Origin: Nostoc sp. LEGE 12450
GTDB lineage: Bacteria > Cyanobacteriota > Cyanobacteriia > Cyanobacteriales > Nostocaceae
NCBI RefSeq assembly: GCF_015206895.1
Contig: NZ_JADEXU010000006.1
Location: 35,400-99,399 of the forward strand
Reading direction: 5' to 3'
Length of the DNA: 64,000 nucleotides
Positions 10,087 through 19,998 of the stretch are shown in pieces (positions within the stretch are counted from its first letter, which is position 1; each line of letters opens with the position of its first letter). A program made the position numbers and the translations under genes. The notes under the pieces are model-generated. The model did not search any database, was not told the DNA's origin, and was given only the letters and a program-made list of their open reading frames with translations.

Positions 10087-12006
10087 TTGACCGTGCGTTC
10101 ACGAAGTGTCTCCGCAGGAGAATCGCTCTCCCAAATTAGTCTCCCACAAACTGAGAATCACAAACAGTCTCGTGCTTCTAGCCCGCCAGTCCTGCCCAAA
10201 CGTGCATCTGGCGGTTTTGCTCTGCTTGACAGCCTTCATCGCCACGGCGTTGATTATATTTTTGGTTATCCTGGTGGGGCAATTCTACCAATTTATGACG
10301 ACCTGTATAAAGTGGAAGCGACTGGTGCTATTAAGCACATTCTCGTGAGACACGAACAAGGTGCAGCCCACGCCGCAGACGGTTACGCCCGTGCAACTGG
10401 GAAGGTAGGAGTATGCTTTGGCACTTCTGGGCCAGGAGCAACTAACTTGGTGACAGGGATCGCCACCGCCTACATGGATTCAATCCCAATGATTGTGGTT
10501 ACGGGGCAGGTAGCACGTCCGTCCATTGGTACAGATGCCTTTCAGGAAACCGATATTTACGGCATTACGCTACCCATCGTCAAGCACTCTTATGTAGTGC
10601 GTGACCCCAAAGATATGGCGCGAATTGTCGCCGAAGCTTTCCACATCGCTAGCACTGGGCGACCAGGACCAGTTCTGATTGATGTCCCCAAAGATGTAGC
10701 TTTAGAAGAATTTGACTATGTACCTGTAAAACCAGGTTCAGTGAAGTTGCGCGGTTATCGTCCCACGGTGAAGGGAAATCCCCGGCAAATTAACGCTGCA
10801 ATTCAGTTGATTACTGAAAGTCGCCGTCCTCTACTGTATATCGGTGGTGGTGCGATCGCAGCTGGTGCCCATGAAGAAATTAAAGAACTAGCTGAATTAT
10901 TCAACATCCCTGTCACCACCACCTTAATGGGGATCGGTGGCTTTGACGAACATCATCCCCTAGCTTTGGGAATGTTGGGGATGCACGGCACTGCTTACGC
11001 TAACTTTGCTGTAAGTGATTGCGACTTGCTGATTTGTGTCGGCGCTAGATTTGACGATCGCGTTACAGGCAAATTAGACGAATTCGCCTCCCGCGCTAAA
11101 GTCATTCACATCGACATCGATCCCGCAGAAGTCGGCAAAAATCGCGTTCCCGAAGTGCCCATCGTCGGCGATGTGCGGAACGTCTTAGTAGACTTGTTGC
11201 GTCGCTGCAAAGAAACAGGCGTTAAGGCTACACCTAATCAAAACCAAGAGTGGTTAAATTTAGTTAATCGTTGGCGCGAAGAGTATCCTCTAATAGTGCC
11301 GCATCATGCCGACAGCATTTCACCCCAAGAAGTGATTGTAGAAGTTAGTAGCCAAGCACCCCACGCTTTCTACACCACAGATGTAGGACAACATCAAATG
11401 TGGGCAGCACAATTCCTCAAAAACGGCCCAAGACGCTGGATTTCTAGCGCGGGTTTAGGAACAATGGGTTTTGGCTTACCTGCCGCAATGGGCGCTAAAG
11501 TGGCGTTTCCTGATGAAGAAGTCATTTGTATCAGTGGCGATGCCAGTTTCCAAATGTGTTTGCAGGAATTGGGAACACTCGCACAGTATGGAATAAATGT
11601 CAAGACAATAATTATCAATAACGGCTGGCAAGGAATGGTGCGCCAGTGGCAGCAAGCCTTTTATGGTGAGCGTTACTCATGCTCCAACATGGAAGTAGGG
11701 ATGCCAGACGTAGAGTTATTGGCACAAGCTTATGGCATTAAGGGTATGGTAATCAGCGATCGCAGTCAATTAAAAGATGCGATCGCCGAAATGCTGGCAC
11801 ACAAAGGGCCAGTAATCTTAAATGTCCACGTCACCAGAGACGAAAACTGCTATCCAATGGTAGTCCCTGGTAAGAGCAACGCTCAAATGGTCGGCTTGCA
11901 GAAGCGATCGCCCAAAGCAGCAGCGGAACCAGTTTATTGTAGTAACTGCAATGCCAAAAATGCTCCTAACCACAACTTCTGCGCTGAGTGTGGGACGAAG
12001 CTGTAA
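10087..12006 (+). CDS. ilvB: acetolactate synthase large subunit with C-terminal zinc ribbon
   Basis: ThDP-enzyme motifs ([74 protein letters not shown]); ends [22 protein letters not shown]. Start ambiguous: TTG 10087 or GTG 10093. Confidence 0.95.
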   Translation: MTVRSRSVSAGESLSQISLPQTENHKQSRASSPPVLPKRASGGFALLDSLHRHGVDYIFGYPGGAILPIYDDLYKVEATGAIKHILVRHEQGAAHAADGYARATGKVGVCFGTSGPGATNLVTGIATAYMDSIPMIVVTGQVARPSIGTDAFQETDIYGITLPIVKHSYVVRDPKDMARIVAEAFHIASTGRPGPVLIDVPKDVALEEFDYVPVKPGSVKLRGYRPTVKGNPRQINAAIQLITESRRPLLYIGGGAIAAGAHEEIKELAELFNIPVTTTLMGIGGFDEHHPLALGMLGMHGTAYANFAVSDCDLLICVGARFDDRVTGKLDEFASRAKVIHIDIDPAEVGKNRVPEVPIVGDVRNVLVDLLRRCKETGVKATPNQNQEWLNLVNRWREEYPLIVPHHADSISPQEVIVEVSSQAPHAFYTTDVGQHQMWAAQFLKNGPRRWISSAGLGTMGFGLPAAMGAKVAFPDEEVICISGDASFQMCLQELGTLAQYGINVKTIIINNGWQGMVRQWQQAFYGERYSCSNMEVGMPDVELLAQAYGIKGMVISDRSQLKDAIAEMLAHKGPVILNVHVTRDENCYPMVVPGKSNAQMVGLQKRSPKAAAEPVYCSNCNAKNAPNHNFCAECGTKL

Positions 12007-12031
12007 CGCTTTTTGAGAATTAAATAGTTTT

Positions 12032-12065
12032 TATACGCAGAGGGATGTCTCTCTGCGTATTTTTT
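12032..12065 (+). terminator. Rho-independent terminator of ilvB
   Basis: atacgcagag ggatgtctc ctctgcgtat then ttttt. Confidence 0.9.
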
Positions 12066-12172
12066 ATGAAGAAATATTTATATCAATGTATTTTTCTCCA
12101 TTCTTTTGGGAATCCTAAATTCTAGGAAGCATTTTACTTCCTGAAATATCACGTAACTTTTAGAGGATAATT

Positions 12173-12634
12173 ATGTCTAAACGCAAGTTGCCCAAAGGCC
12201 GTAGTGTTAGTTCAGTTGCTTTAGAACCAGAAGTTGCGATCGCAATCCTTGGACTATTTTCCGCAGCCGCCGATGGTGAAGGTATTTCTTCAACAGAAGA
12301 ATATGCTTTAAGTGAATTTCTGAGTCGGGTTGACTTATTTGAAGATTACTCTGAAGAAGACTTTGAAGAATTGACCGAAAAAGTTGTCAGCTTGATTGAA
12401 GAAGAAGAACCAGAAGATTTAATCGCTCAGTCCATCGAATCCTTACCGAATAGAGGTTATCGGGAAGCTGCATATATCACAGCTATCTTAGTGGTGGGGA
12501 TTGATGAGGAAGTACCCGAAGCGGAACAAGATTATATCTCTGAGCTTCAGGAAGCCTTAAAGATTTCAGACGAGCGGGCACAAGAACTGATAGACGCAGT
12601 GTTCGGGGAAGATGAAGAAGAGGAAGAGGAGTAA
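12173..12634 (+). CDS. TerB-like acidic protein
   Basis: 153 aa; LGLFSAAADGEGISSTEEYALSEFL and VGIDEEVPEAEQDYISELQEAL resemble TerB; very acidic C-terminus. Confidence 0.65.
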   Translation: MSKRKLPKGRSVSSVALEPEVAIAILGLFSAAADGEGISSTEEYALSEFLSRVDLFEDYSEEDFEELTEKVVSLIEEEEPEDLIAQSIESLPNRGYREAAYITAILVVGIDEEVPEAEQDYISELQEALKISDERAQELIDAVFGEDEEEEEE

Positions 12635-12791
12635 TCCTTTTTCAATTACAGCCTCAAGCATCTACTATCGTTAATTTGGGGTTGCTAATTTAGAGTAAAA
12701 AATAATTTTGTTTAAGTTGAGTTGTTCAGATTCCTGACTTCATAAAGAAGTTGGGAATCTTGTACTTTATCAAAATTAATCCCATAGACCA

Positions 12792-13457
12792 CTAATTAGA
12801 AATTGGTACATTTTTAAATGCGGCTGTATCTGGCACAAAAATGTCCAAGTTATTAACACCATCGGGAACTCTTAGCCAGATATAAGCATCTGCGGAGGCT
12901 TGTGGGCGTACTTGAAACAAAGAAACGCTTCCTGTTGAGCGATTGAGAGCAACTCCTTTGTAGGTTACGCTAGTCTCAGCATTACGGGCTGTTGTACTAG
13001 CCACCGATATAATATCACCAACAACTCCGTCTGTGGCAAGGCGACGAATCCGCATTTGCAAATTTACCACATCACGGTTTCCAGTTTCTGGATCTTTAAT
13101 TCGCTTTGCTGAAAGTAACTCAACTTCTGCCTTTTTGCCAAAAGCAGGCTGCACAAATTGACCAGGGCTAATTGTTGAAGTTGTAGTACTGGCTGGGGAT
13201 GGTGAGGCTGTTGCTTGTGGAGAAGTTGTAGCTGTAGGGCTTGGCACTTGACTGGGAATGGTGTTGCTGACTGTATTACTAGCATTTAGTGTCTGCCGCA
13301 ACGTGAAAACTTCATAAGCTACATAGCCGCTACATCCCAAAGCCAAAGTAGAGAGTAATACAGCTACACCAGATAAAAATGTACTCACACTGTTGCCTCG
13401 ATTTCGTATTTCTGTAGTATGTGCAGGTTGACTTACGTTTCTATTTTGTAGTCCCAT
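12792..13457 (-). CDS. conserved hypothetical single-pass membrane/secreted protein
   Basis: 221 aa; TM segment, Ser/Thr/Pro linker, C-terminal beta-rich domain. Confidence 0.7.
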   Translation of the reverse strand: MGLQNRNVSQPAHTTEIRNRGNSVSTFLSGVAVLLSTLALGCSGYVAYEVFTLRQTLNASNTVSNTIPSQVPSPTATTSPQATASPSPASTTTSTISPGQFVQPAFGKKAEVELLSAKRIKDPETGNRDVVNLQMRIRRLATDGVVGDIISVASTTARNAETSVTYKGVALNRSTGSVSLFQVRPQASADAYIWLRVPDGVNNLDIFVPDTAAFKNVPISN

Positions 13458-13622
13458 AAATTATGTTTGTGCGTAGGCGCAGCCCGTCGTAGACATCGGC
13501 CACCTATGAAACATGTGAACATCTTCCCTATACTAGTTAAGTAACTTTACTGAGCCAATTCTTCTCTCTCCGGAAAGAAGTTGTTGGCAAACTAAAAATA
13601 TCTATCTTTGGGATAAGAAAAA

Positions 13623-15095
13623 TTGGTGAGACTTAAGACTTTCAACCAACCACTGGGTGTTTTGTTAATATTCTTGACTAGCCAGATAGGATTTAGTTCT
13701 ATTGCGAAAGCACAAACCCAAGTCGCGCCAACAACCAGTACAAAATCAATTTGCTCTACCCAACTGGGAACAGCTATAGATGCTGTAATCAATCGTCCCT
13801 TATTTAGTCGGGTGCGCTGGGGAATTTTAGTGCAACCCCTATCAAGTGGGCAAACTCTTTATAGTCGGGATGCTCAGAAATATTTTACTCCTGCGTCTAA
13901 TCTCAAATTGCTGACAACAGCAGCTGCATTGCAGCAATTGGGTGCTAATTTTCGGATTCGTACCTCTATTTATCAGAATGGCAATGGTGTTTTACGTGTT
14001 GTCGGTAGGGGAGATCCCAGCTTAAGTGATACTCAACTGCAAACATTAGCACAGCAGCTAAAACAGAAAGGTATTACTCAAATTCAGAGGTTGATAGCTG
14101 ATGATAGTTATATTCAAGGAGATATTGTTAACCCCACCTGGCAATGGGAAGATGTGCAGTCAGACTATGGCGCACCAGTCAGCAGCTTTATTCTCAATCA
14201 AAATATTTTTAGCTTAAAACTTGTACCGCAGGCTGTAGGTAAATCCTTACAAGTAGTGTGGATTGATCCTGGCGAGGCGAAACAGTGGCGGACAATTAAT
14301 CAGTCAATAACGGTTGCCCAAAATCAACCAACTTACGTCAATATTACCCGCGAATTATCAGGAACAGCATTACGAATTCAAGGACAACTAACAACAAATT
14401 CTGAACCGTCTTTAATAGATTTGCCTGTAATTGACCCTAATTATTATTTCTTACGACGCTTCCGTGCTGCTTTGGCAACAGAAAAAATTCCTTTGGGACA
14501 AACATTAGTGGTAACTGGTGGTGTTCATCAAGAGGAAATAGCTTTTGTAGAGTCACCACCTTTATCTGAATTATTAATGGAAACTCTTCAGAATAGTAAT
14601 AATCTATATGCTGAGGCACTATTGAGAGCATTAGCTGGGGAAAAACCCAGAGTGAAAACTAAAACTAGCATTGATGTTGGTTTAGAAGCTGTCAAAGCAA
14701 GTTTAACTCAATTGGGAGTTGATCCAGCAAATTACATTTTAGTAGATGGTTCGGGTTTATCACGTCGGAACTTAGCCACACCAGAAGCTTTTGTACAAAC
14801 TTTGCGAGGGATGGCAAGAACACCAGCAGGATATGTGTATCGCGCATCTTTACCCGTAGCAGGTAAAATTGGAACCTTAAAAGGGCGCTTTCAAAACACA
14901 TCTGCTGAGGGCATTGTGCAAGCAAAAACAGGTACATTAACGGGTGTAGTTTCTCTATCTGGATATATAAATTCGCCTAAATATGAGCCATTAGTTTTTA
15001 GTATTATCGTTAATCAATCGGATCAACCTGCAACGGCTGTGCGGCAAATAATTGATGAAGTTGTTGTGTTGTTAACGCAGTTGCAGCGTTGTTAA
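13623..15095 (+). CDS. dacB: D-alanyl-D-alanine carboxypeptidase/endopeptidase (PBP4, peptidase S13)
   Basis: SxxK FTPASNLKLLTTAAAL, SxN SNNLYAEALLRAL, KTG AKTGTLTGVVSLSGY. Confidence 0.93.
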   Translation: MVRLKTFNQPLGVLLIFLTSQIGFSSIAKAQTQVAPTTSTKSICSTQLGTAIDAVINRPLFSRVRWGILVQPLSSGQTLYSRDAQKYFTPASNLKLLTTAAALQQLGANFRIRTSIYQNGNGVLRVVGRGDPSLSDTQLQTLAQQLKQKGITQIQRLIADDSYIQGDIVNPTWQWEDVQSDYGAPVSSFILNQNIFSLKLVPQAVGKSLQVVWIDPGEAKQWRTINQSITVAQNQPTYVNITRELSGTALRIQGQLTTNSEPSLIDLPVIDPNYYFLRRFRAALATEKIPLGQTLVVTGGVHQEEIAFVESPPLSELLMETLQNSNNLYAEALLRALAGEKPRVKTKTSIDVGLEAVKASLTQLGVDPANYILVDGSGLSRRNLATPEAFVQTLRGMARTPAGYVYRASLPVAGKIGTLKGRFQNTSAEGIVQAKTGTLTGVVSLSGYINSPKYEPLVFSIIVNQSDQPATAVRQIIDEVVVLLTQLQRC

Positions 15096-15633
15096 AAAAT
15101 GTTTAGAGATGCAAAAGTTTGTATCTCTATATTTGCTGACTCTGGTAAATAATTGCAGCGATCGCAGTATCAAACGATCAGAGATTGATTCTGCCATAAC
15201 TCATTGACAATAAAGCCCTAGACTCCGAGCTTTTACTTGGATTCAAACATAAAGACAATAATTTTTAATAGTTTAGCGCAATTATAGTCTACTTCATAAT
15301 GGCAATTAGATCAGTAATACCTGCAAAAAATATGTGGTATAAATACAAAAATGTTGGATATTACGTATTTTTCCTGATTACACTGCTTTTAAATATGACT
15401 ACGATAGAGCGCATAACAATATGATATGTCTTCAATTATGCGGCGTATTATTATTCAACTCAAATAGATAAACGCCTTAGTAAACTCCGACATAAAAACG
15501 TAATTATACAATAAAAATTTGTAGCTTTATTGTTCATTACTTTAATGGAGAATAATTTTGTATGCCAATTTTAAGGTGCAAAAAATTAGTAAAAATTAAC
15601 AAAGTTAAAAAGCTAGAAGTAACTCTTAATAAA

Positions 15634-15778
15634 TAGGACTTACGCAAGTGTCACAAAAAATCAGATTTGTAGTTTGTAGTAAGGGCTTTAGCCCTTATTT
15701 TCAGGACTAAAGTCTTCTCTGCGAGACGCTGCGCGAACACTACGAACTGAAAATAATATGCCAGTTGCGTAAGTCCTA
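15634..15778. mobile_element. ~145-bp MITE-like palindromic element
   Basis: 14-bp perfect TIRs taggacttacgcaa / ttgcgtaagtccta, flanked by ataaa. Confidence 0.75.
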
Positions 15779-15854
15779 ATAAAGACTAATACGAATAGCT
15801 ACCTAATCAAATAGTTAAAAATATTCGCAGTTTAAACATATTCAAAATCATCAC

Positions 15855-16457
15855 ATGGTAATCAACCTACAAAAAGGGCAACGTATCTCACTTTCTAAAG
15901 AAGCACCTGGGCTTACAAAGCTGATGTGTGGGCTAGGGTGGGATATAGCAAAACGTTCTGGTGGCAGTTTTTTTGGGGCTTTCGGTAATACTCAAAACTG
16001 CGACTTAGATGCTTCTGTAATCTGTTTAGATAAAAATGACAAAATAACAGATATCGGTAACGTTCTTTACTTTGGAAATTTATTGCACAAATCAGGAGCT
16101 ATTACCCATTTGGGTGATAATCTTACAGGTGCAGGTACAGGTGATGACGAGCAAATTATTGTAGATTTAGCTCGACTACCAAAAGAAATTGTCAAACTAG
16201 TTTTTACGGTTAATATTTACGACTGTATTGCTCGTAAGCAAGAATTTGCACAGGTACAAAATGCCTTTGTGCGTTTAGTCAATACATCTAACAATCAAGA
16301 ACTGGCCAAATATCATTTATCTGGTTCTGAATACAAAGGAATGACCGGGATGATCATGGCTGAAATTTACAATCACAATAACGAGTGGAAAATGGCAGCT
16401 ATTGGTAACGGCATTAATGTTAATGGTTTGCAGGGACTTATGAAAGTCTATGCTTAA
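15855..16457 (+). CDS. TerD family protein
   Basis: INLQKGQRISLSKEAPGL, CDLDASVICLDKNDKI, GDNLTGAGTGDDEQIIVDLARL. Confidence 0.9.
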   Translation: MVINLQKGQRISLSKEAPGLTKLMCGLGWDIAKRSGGSFFGAFGNTQNCDLDASVICLDKNDKITDIGNVLYFGNLLHKSGAITHLGDNLTGAGTGDDEQIIVDLARLPKEIVKLVFTVNIYDCIARKQEFAQVQNAFVRLVNTSNNQELAKYHLSGSEYKGMTGMIMAEIYNHNNEWKMAAIGNGINVNGLQGLMKVYA

Positions 16458-16527
16458 CTACTTATTGAGTTACCCAACTCAATAACAACTCTGCACAAAA
16501 TTCGTTTTGAAAAAATAGGGAGTAATT

Positions 16528-17100
16528 ATGTCAATAAACCTCAGCAAAGGCGAAAGAATCAATCTTTCAAAAGAAGCACCAAGCTTAAAAAATGCTGGTA
16601 TTGGTTTAGGATGGGATATCAACGTTACAGATACAGGTACAGTTTTTGACCTTGATGCTTCTATCTTTATGTTAGGTGCTAACGGAAAAATTCCTAATGA
16701 AAAATACTTTGTTTTCTATAACAACTCCCAATCACCAGATGGTTCTGTAAAACATGAAGGAGACAGCAGAACTGGAGAAGGGCTTGGAGACGATGAAACA
16801 ATTCAAATTGATTTGGGCAAAGTTGATGCTTCGGTTCAAGAAATAGTTTTTGTCGTTACCATTCATGAAGCAGATCAAAGAAAGCAAAATTTTGGACAAG
16901 TCAGAAACTCATTTATCAGAATTTATGACAACGCCACAGAAAAACAAATTGCTAAGTATGAATTAGATGAAGATGCTTCCGCAGAAACTGCAATTGAATT
17001 TGGTAAGCTTTATCGAAAAGATGGGGAATGGAGATTCCAAGCTGTCGGTGCTGGTTATAAATCAGGGCTACAAAGTTTTGTAGAACGATATGCTGCTTAG
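16528..17100 (+). CDS. TerD family protein
   Basis: GLGWDINVTDTGTVFDLDASIFML, GDSRTGEGLGDDETIQIDL. Confidence 0.95.
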   Translation: MSINLSKGERINLSKEAPSLKNAGIGLGWDINVTDTGTVFDLDASIFMLGANGKIPNEKYFVFYNNSQSPDGSVKHEGDSRTGEGLGDDETIQIDLGKVDASVQEIVFVVTIHEADQRKQNFGQVRNSFIRIYDNATEKQIAKYELDEDASAETAIEFGKLYRKDGEWRFQAVGAGYKSGLQSFVERYAA

Positions 17101-17124
17101 TAGCTATCTCAAAAAGTAATAAGT

Positions 17125-17161
17125 AAAAAGGGGGTAAGAGTCATGAATACCTCCTTTTTTT
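17125..17161 (+). terminator. possible terminator/attenuator between second and third TerD genes
   Basis: aaaaaggggGta ... tacctccttttttt imperfect stem with T tract. Confidence 0.45.
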
Positions 17162-17206
17162 GTATAAGTTAATTCACAAAAACTAAATTTATAGGATGTA
17201 TATGAA

Positions 17207-18625
17207 ATGGAAATTGAATTAAGCAAAGGTGGTAGATTTAATCTTTCTAAAGAAGCTCCTAATTTAAAGAAAGTAGCTATTGGCTTGGGTTGGCAAACAA
17301 ATCAAGCTGGACAAAATTATGATATTGATGCTTCCGTATTTATGTTAGACGCGAATGCCAAAATACCCGATGAGAAATACTTTATTTTCTACAATAACCT
17401 GCAATCACTAGATGGTTCTTTAAAACACTCAGGAGATAATAGAACTGGAGAAGGTAACGGAGATGACGAGACAATTTATGTTGATTTGGAAAAAGTAAAT
17501 CCAGCTATTCAGGAAATAGTTTTTGTTGTCACTATTCATGAAGGGCAAGAAAAAAATCAAAATTTTAGCCAAATAAAAAATGCCTTTATCAAGATTTACA
17601 ATCACGAAAGTAAAAACTCTCTGGCTCGGTATAACTTAAGAGAGGCTTTTTCTCAAGAGACATCTTTGGAATTTGGACGTTTGTATAAAAAGGACAATGA
17701 ATGGAGATTTCAAGCAGTAGGAGAAGGCTATAGTTCTGGGTTACAAAGTTTTGTAGATAAATATATTGGAGAAACTAAACAAGAAAAAAGTCAAGAATAT
17801 CCGATCGTACAAAGTGAGAAAAAAACTTATAAAAATCAAGAAAATATAATATTAGATAAAAAGCTTGAACGTGAAGCACCACATATTTTTAATCTTGCTA
17901 AAAAAGCAGATATATCACTTCAGAAAGTAAATCTTACCAATCATAAAGCTAAGGTTGTGCTTTGCCTTGATATTTCTGGTTCAATGAGTTCGCTCTATTG
18001 CACAGGTAAAATCCAGAGGTTCGCTGAAAAAATCCTTGCTTTAGGATGTCGTTTTGATGAAAATGCCTCTATTGATATATTTCTATTCGGAGTTGAAACC
18101 CATAATGTAGGTGCAATGACTATTGAAAATTTTAAAAGCTTTATTCCCAATCTATTAAAACAGTATCCACTCGAAGGTGGTACTTACTATGGTAAAGCTA
18201 TCAATATGATTAGAAAAGTTTATTTTCCTATATCTAAAAAAGAGAGCCAAAAAAATACTACGCCCTTAAGTCAACCAGTTTATATCATGTTTGTTACAGA
18301 TGGAGCAACATCTGACGAGCCAGAAACAGAACAGTATCTTAAAGAGTCTTCTTATGAACCTATTTTTTGGCAATTTATGGCTATTGGCAAATCACGTAAG
18401 GATGCTAAGGGTAAAGGCATTTTAGGCTGGTTATCTCAAGCAAAGACAAGTGATTTTACCTTCTTAGAACGATTGGATGAAATGAGCGATCGCTATGTTG
18501 ATAATTCAGATTTCTTTAGTTTAGAAGATCCAGAAACTATAGCAGATCAAGAACTTTATGATTTACTGATGAATGAATATCCTAACTGGCTAAAACTAGC
18601 TAAAACAAAGAATTTATTACAATAA
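17207..18625 (+). CDS. TerD domain fused to vWA domain (TerF-like)
   Basis: N-terminal TerD; C-terminal vWA with MIDAS-like DISGSMSS and FVTDGATSDEPETEQYL. Confidence 0.92.
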   Translation: MEIELSKGGRFNLSKEAPNLKKVAIGLGWQTNQAGQNYDIDASVFMLDANAKIPDEKYFIFYNNLQSLDGSLKHSGDNRTGEGNGDDETIYVDLEKVNPAIQEIVFVVTIHEGQEKNQNFSQIKNAFIKIYNHESKNSLARYNLREAFSQETSLEFGRLYKKDNEWRFQAVGEGYSSGLQSFVDKYIGETKQEKSQEYPIVQSEKKTYKNQENIILDKKLEREAPHIFNLAKKADISLQKVNLTNHKAKVVLCLDISGSMSSLYCTGKIQRFAEKILALGCRFDENASIDIFLFGVETHNVGAMTIENFKSFIPNLLKQYPLEGGTYYGKAINMIRKVYFPISKKESQKNTTPLSQPVYIMFVTDGATSDEPETEQYLKESSYEPIFWQFMAIGKSRKDAKGKGILGWLSQAKTSDFTFLERLDEMSDRYVDNSDFFSLEDPETIADQELYDLLMNEYPNWLKLAKTKNLLQ

Positions 18626-18693
18626 AAACTCCTGATTATAAAATAAATGTCTCTTTACGAAAACTCAATCACAATCATTGACAGTTTACGGTT

Positions 18694-19200
18694 TTAATCT
18701 GTGGCAATGTCAAGAGTTCTAAGTCCCATGATTACTAAATCTCGTTCAACGCTGTCAATTTCGGCAACTTTAGGTAAATGTCCCCAAGGTTGAAAACCAA
18801 ATGTTTTAAAAAGGTTTAAACTAGGCTGATTGTGGGCAAAAATGAAGCCTAATAGGGTATTTAAACCCAAAGTATGGCTTTCGCTAATTGCTTGTGCTAA
18901 TAGTTGTCGTCCCAAACCACAGCGATGAAATTGAGGGGCTATATAAATACTTATTTCGGCAGTCGTATTATAGGCGGGCCGCCCATAAAAGGATTGGAAA
19001 CTAAGCCATCCAGCAATTATTCCCTCCACTTCGATTACCCAAAGCGGGCGTTGTGAAGGCGATCGCGCCTTAAACCAAAGAAGGCGACTTTCTACAGATA
19101 TTGGCTCTAAATCAGCAGTTGCCATGCGGCTAGGAATTGCAGCATTATAAATTGCCACAATTGCAGGTAAGTCAGTTTCAGTCGCATGGCGAATAGTCAT
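18694..19200 (-). CDS. GNAT N-acetyltransferase (phosphinothricin acetyltransferase-like)
   Basis: IRHATETDLPAIVAIYNAAI, AEISIYIAPQFHRCGLGRQLL. Confidence 0.92.
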   Translation of the reverse strand: MTIRHATETDLPAIVAIYNAAIPSRMATADLEPISVESRLLWFKARSPSQRPLWVIEVEGIIAGWLSFQSFYGRPAYNTTAEISIYIAPQFHRCGLGRQLLAQAISESHTLGLNTLLGFIFAHNQPSLNLFKTFGFQPWGHLPKVAEIDSVERDLVIMGLRTLDIATD

Positions 19201-19463
19201 TGGTAGCGTCTCGGAAAAATCTTGAGAAAATATTCAAAAATAATACAGCGTTACGCAAGCCGTAACACACTCTTGCATCTTAGAAGAAGTGGTAGCTCTG
19301 CTTGGATAGTAGCCGCAGTTCTCAACCGAGAAATAAGACATTATCGGTATATATCTGATGAACTATCGCTTAACCTTTCTGAGTTTTCGACATATTTCTC
19401 TAGATAGTTTGGCATCAAACAAGATATTTTATTTTTATTTCGGATATTTCGTTTATGTAGTGT

Positions 19464-19502
19464 GTATTATAAGATAGTGAATAGAAGTGACGGCGTAACG
19501 CC
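19464..19502 (+). promoter_or_regulatory. candidate promoter -10 (tattat) and palindromic operator ggcgtaacgcc
   Basis: -10-like tattat, then 11-bp palindrome at 19492-19502, then caggaggaag SD before ATG 19533. Confidence 0.4.
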
Positions 19503-19532
19503 CCAAAACACAGGAGGAAGTAAGTAACCACG

Positions 19533-19994
19533 ATGTCTAAGCATAGCGTGCTTTCAGAGTCTGTAATATCTCCACAGTTAGAAGCTCAATCTATCGAACT
19601 GGAGCGCATACTGAGCGTTAAAGGTTCTCAGGCAAAACTGGTAGGGGCTAACGGAGAAAAAATTACCATTCCTGAACCGATTTATCAAGTACTACTTCAA
19701 GTTGTCCACGCAATGGCATCAGGTAAGGCTATATCTATAATTCCTCAACAACAGGAATTGACGACACAACAAGCGGCCGAATATCTGAACGTATCACGTC
19801 CTTACCTGATCAAGTTATTAGAACAGGGTGACATTCATTACATTAAGGTGGGTTCGCATCGCCGGGTTCGTTTTGATGATTTAATGAAATATAAACAACA
19901 TCGGGACACTAAGCGGCGAGAAGGTTTGAAGGAATTCACTCAATTTCTGCAAGATGAGGGGTTCTATGATGAGGAGAGTAGCAAATTAGACTAA
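19533..19994 (+). CDS. excisionase-type HTH DNA-binding protein (putative antitoxin)
   Basis: LTTQQAAEYLNVSRPYLIKLLEQGDIHYIKVGSHRRVRFDDLMKYKQHRD. Confidence 0.9.
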   Translation: MSKHSVLSESVISPQLEAQSIELERILSVKGSQAKLVGANGEKITIPEPIYQVLLQVVHAMASGKAISIIPQQQELTTQQAAEYLNVSRPYLIKLLEQGDIHYIKVGSHRRVRFDDLMKYKQHRDTKRREGLKEFTQFLQDEGFYDEESSKLD

Positions 19995-19998
19995 CAAG

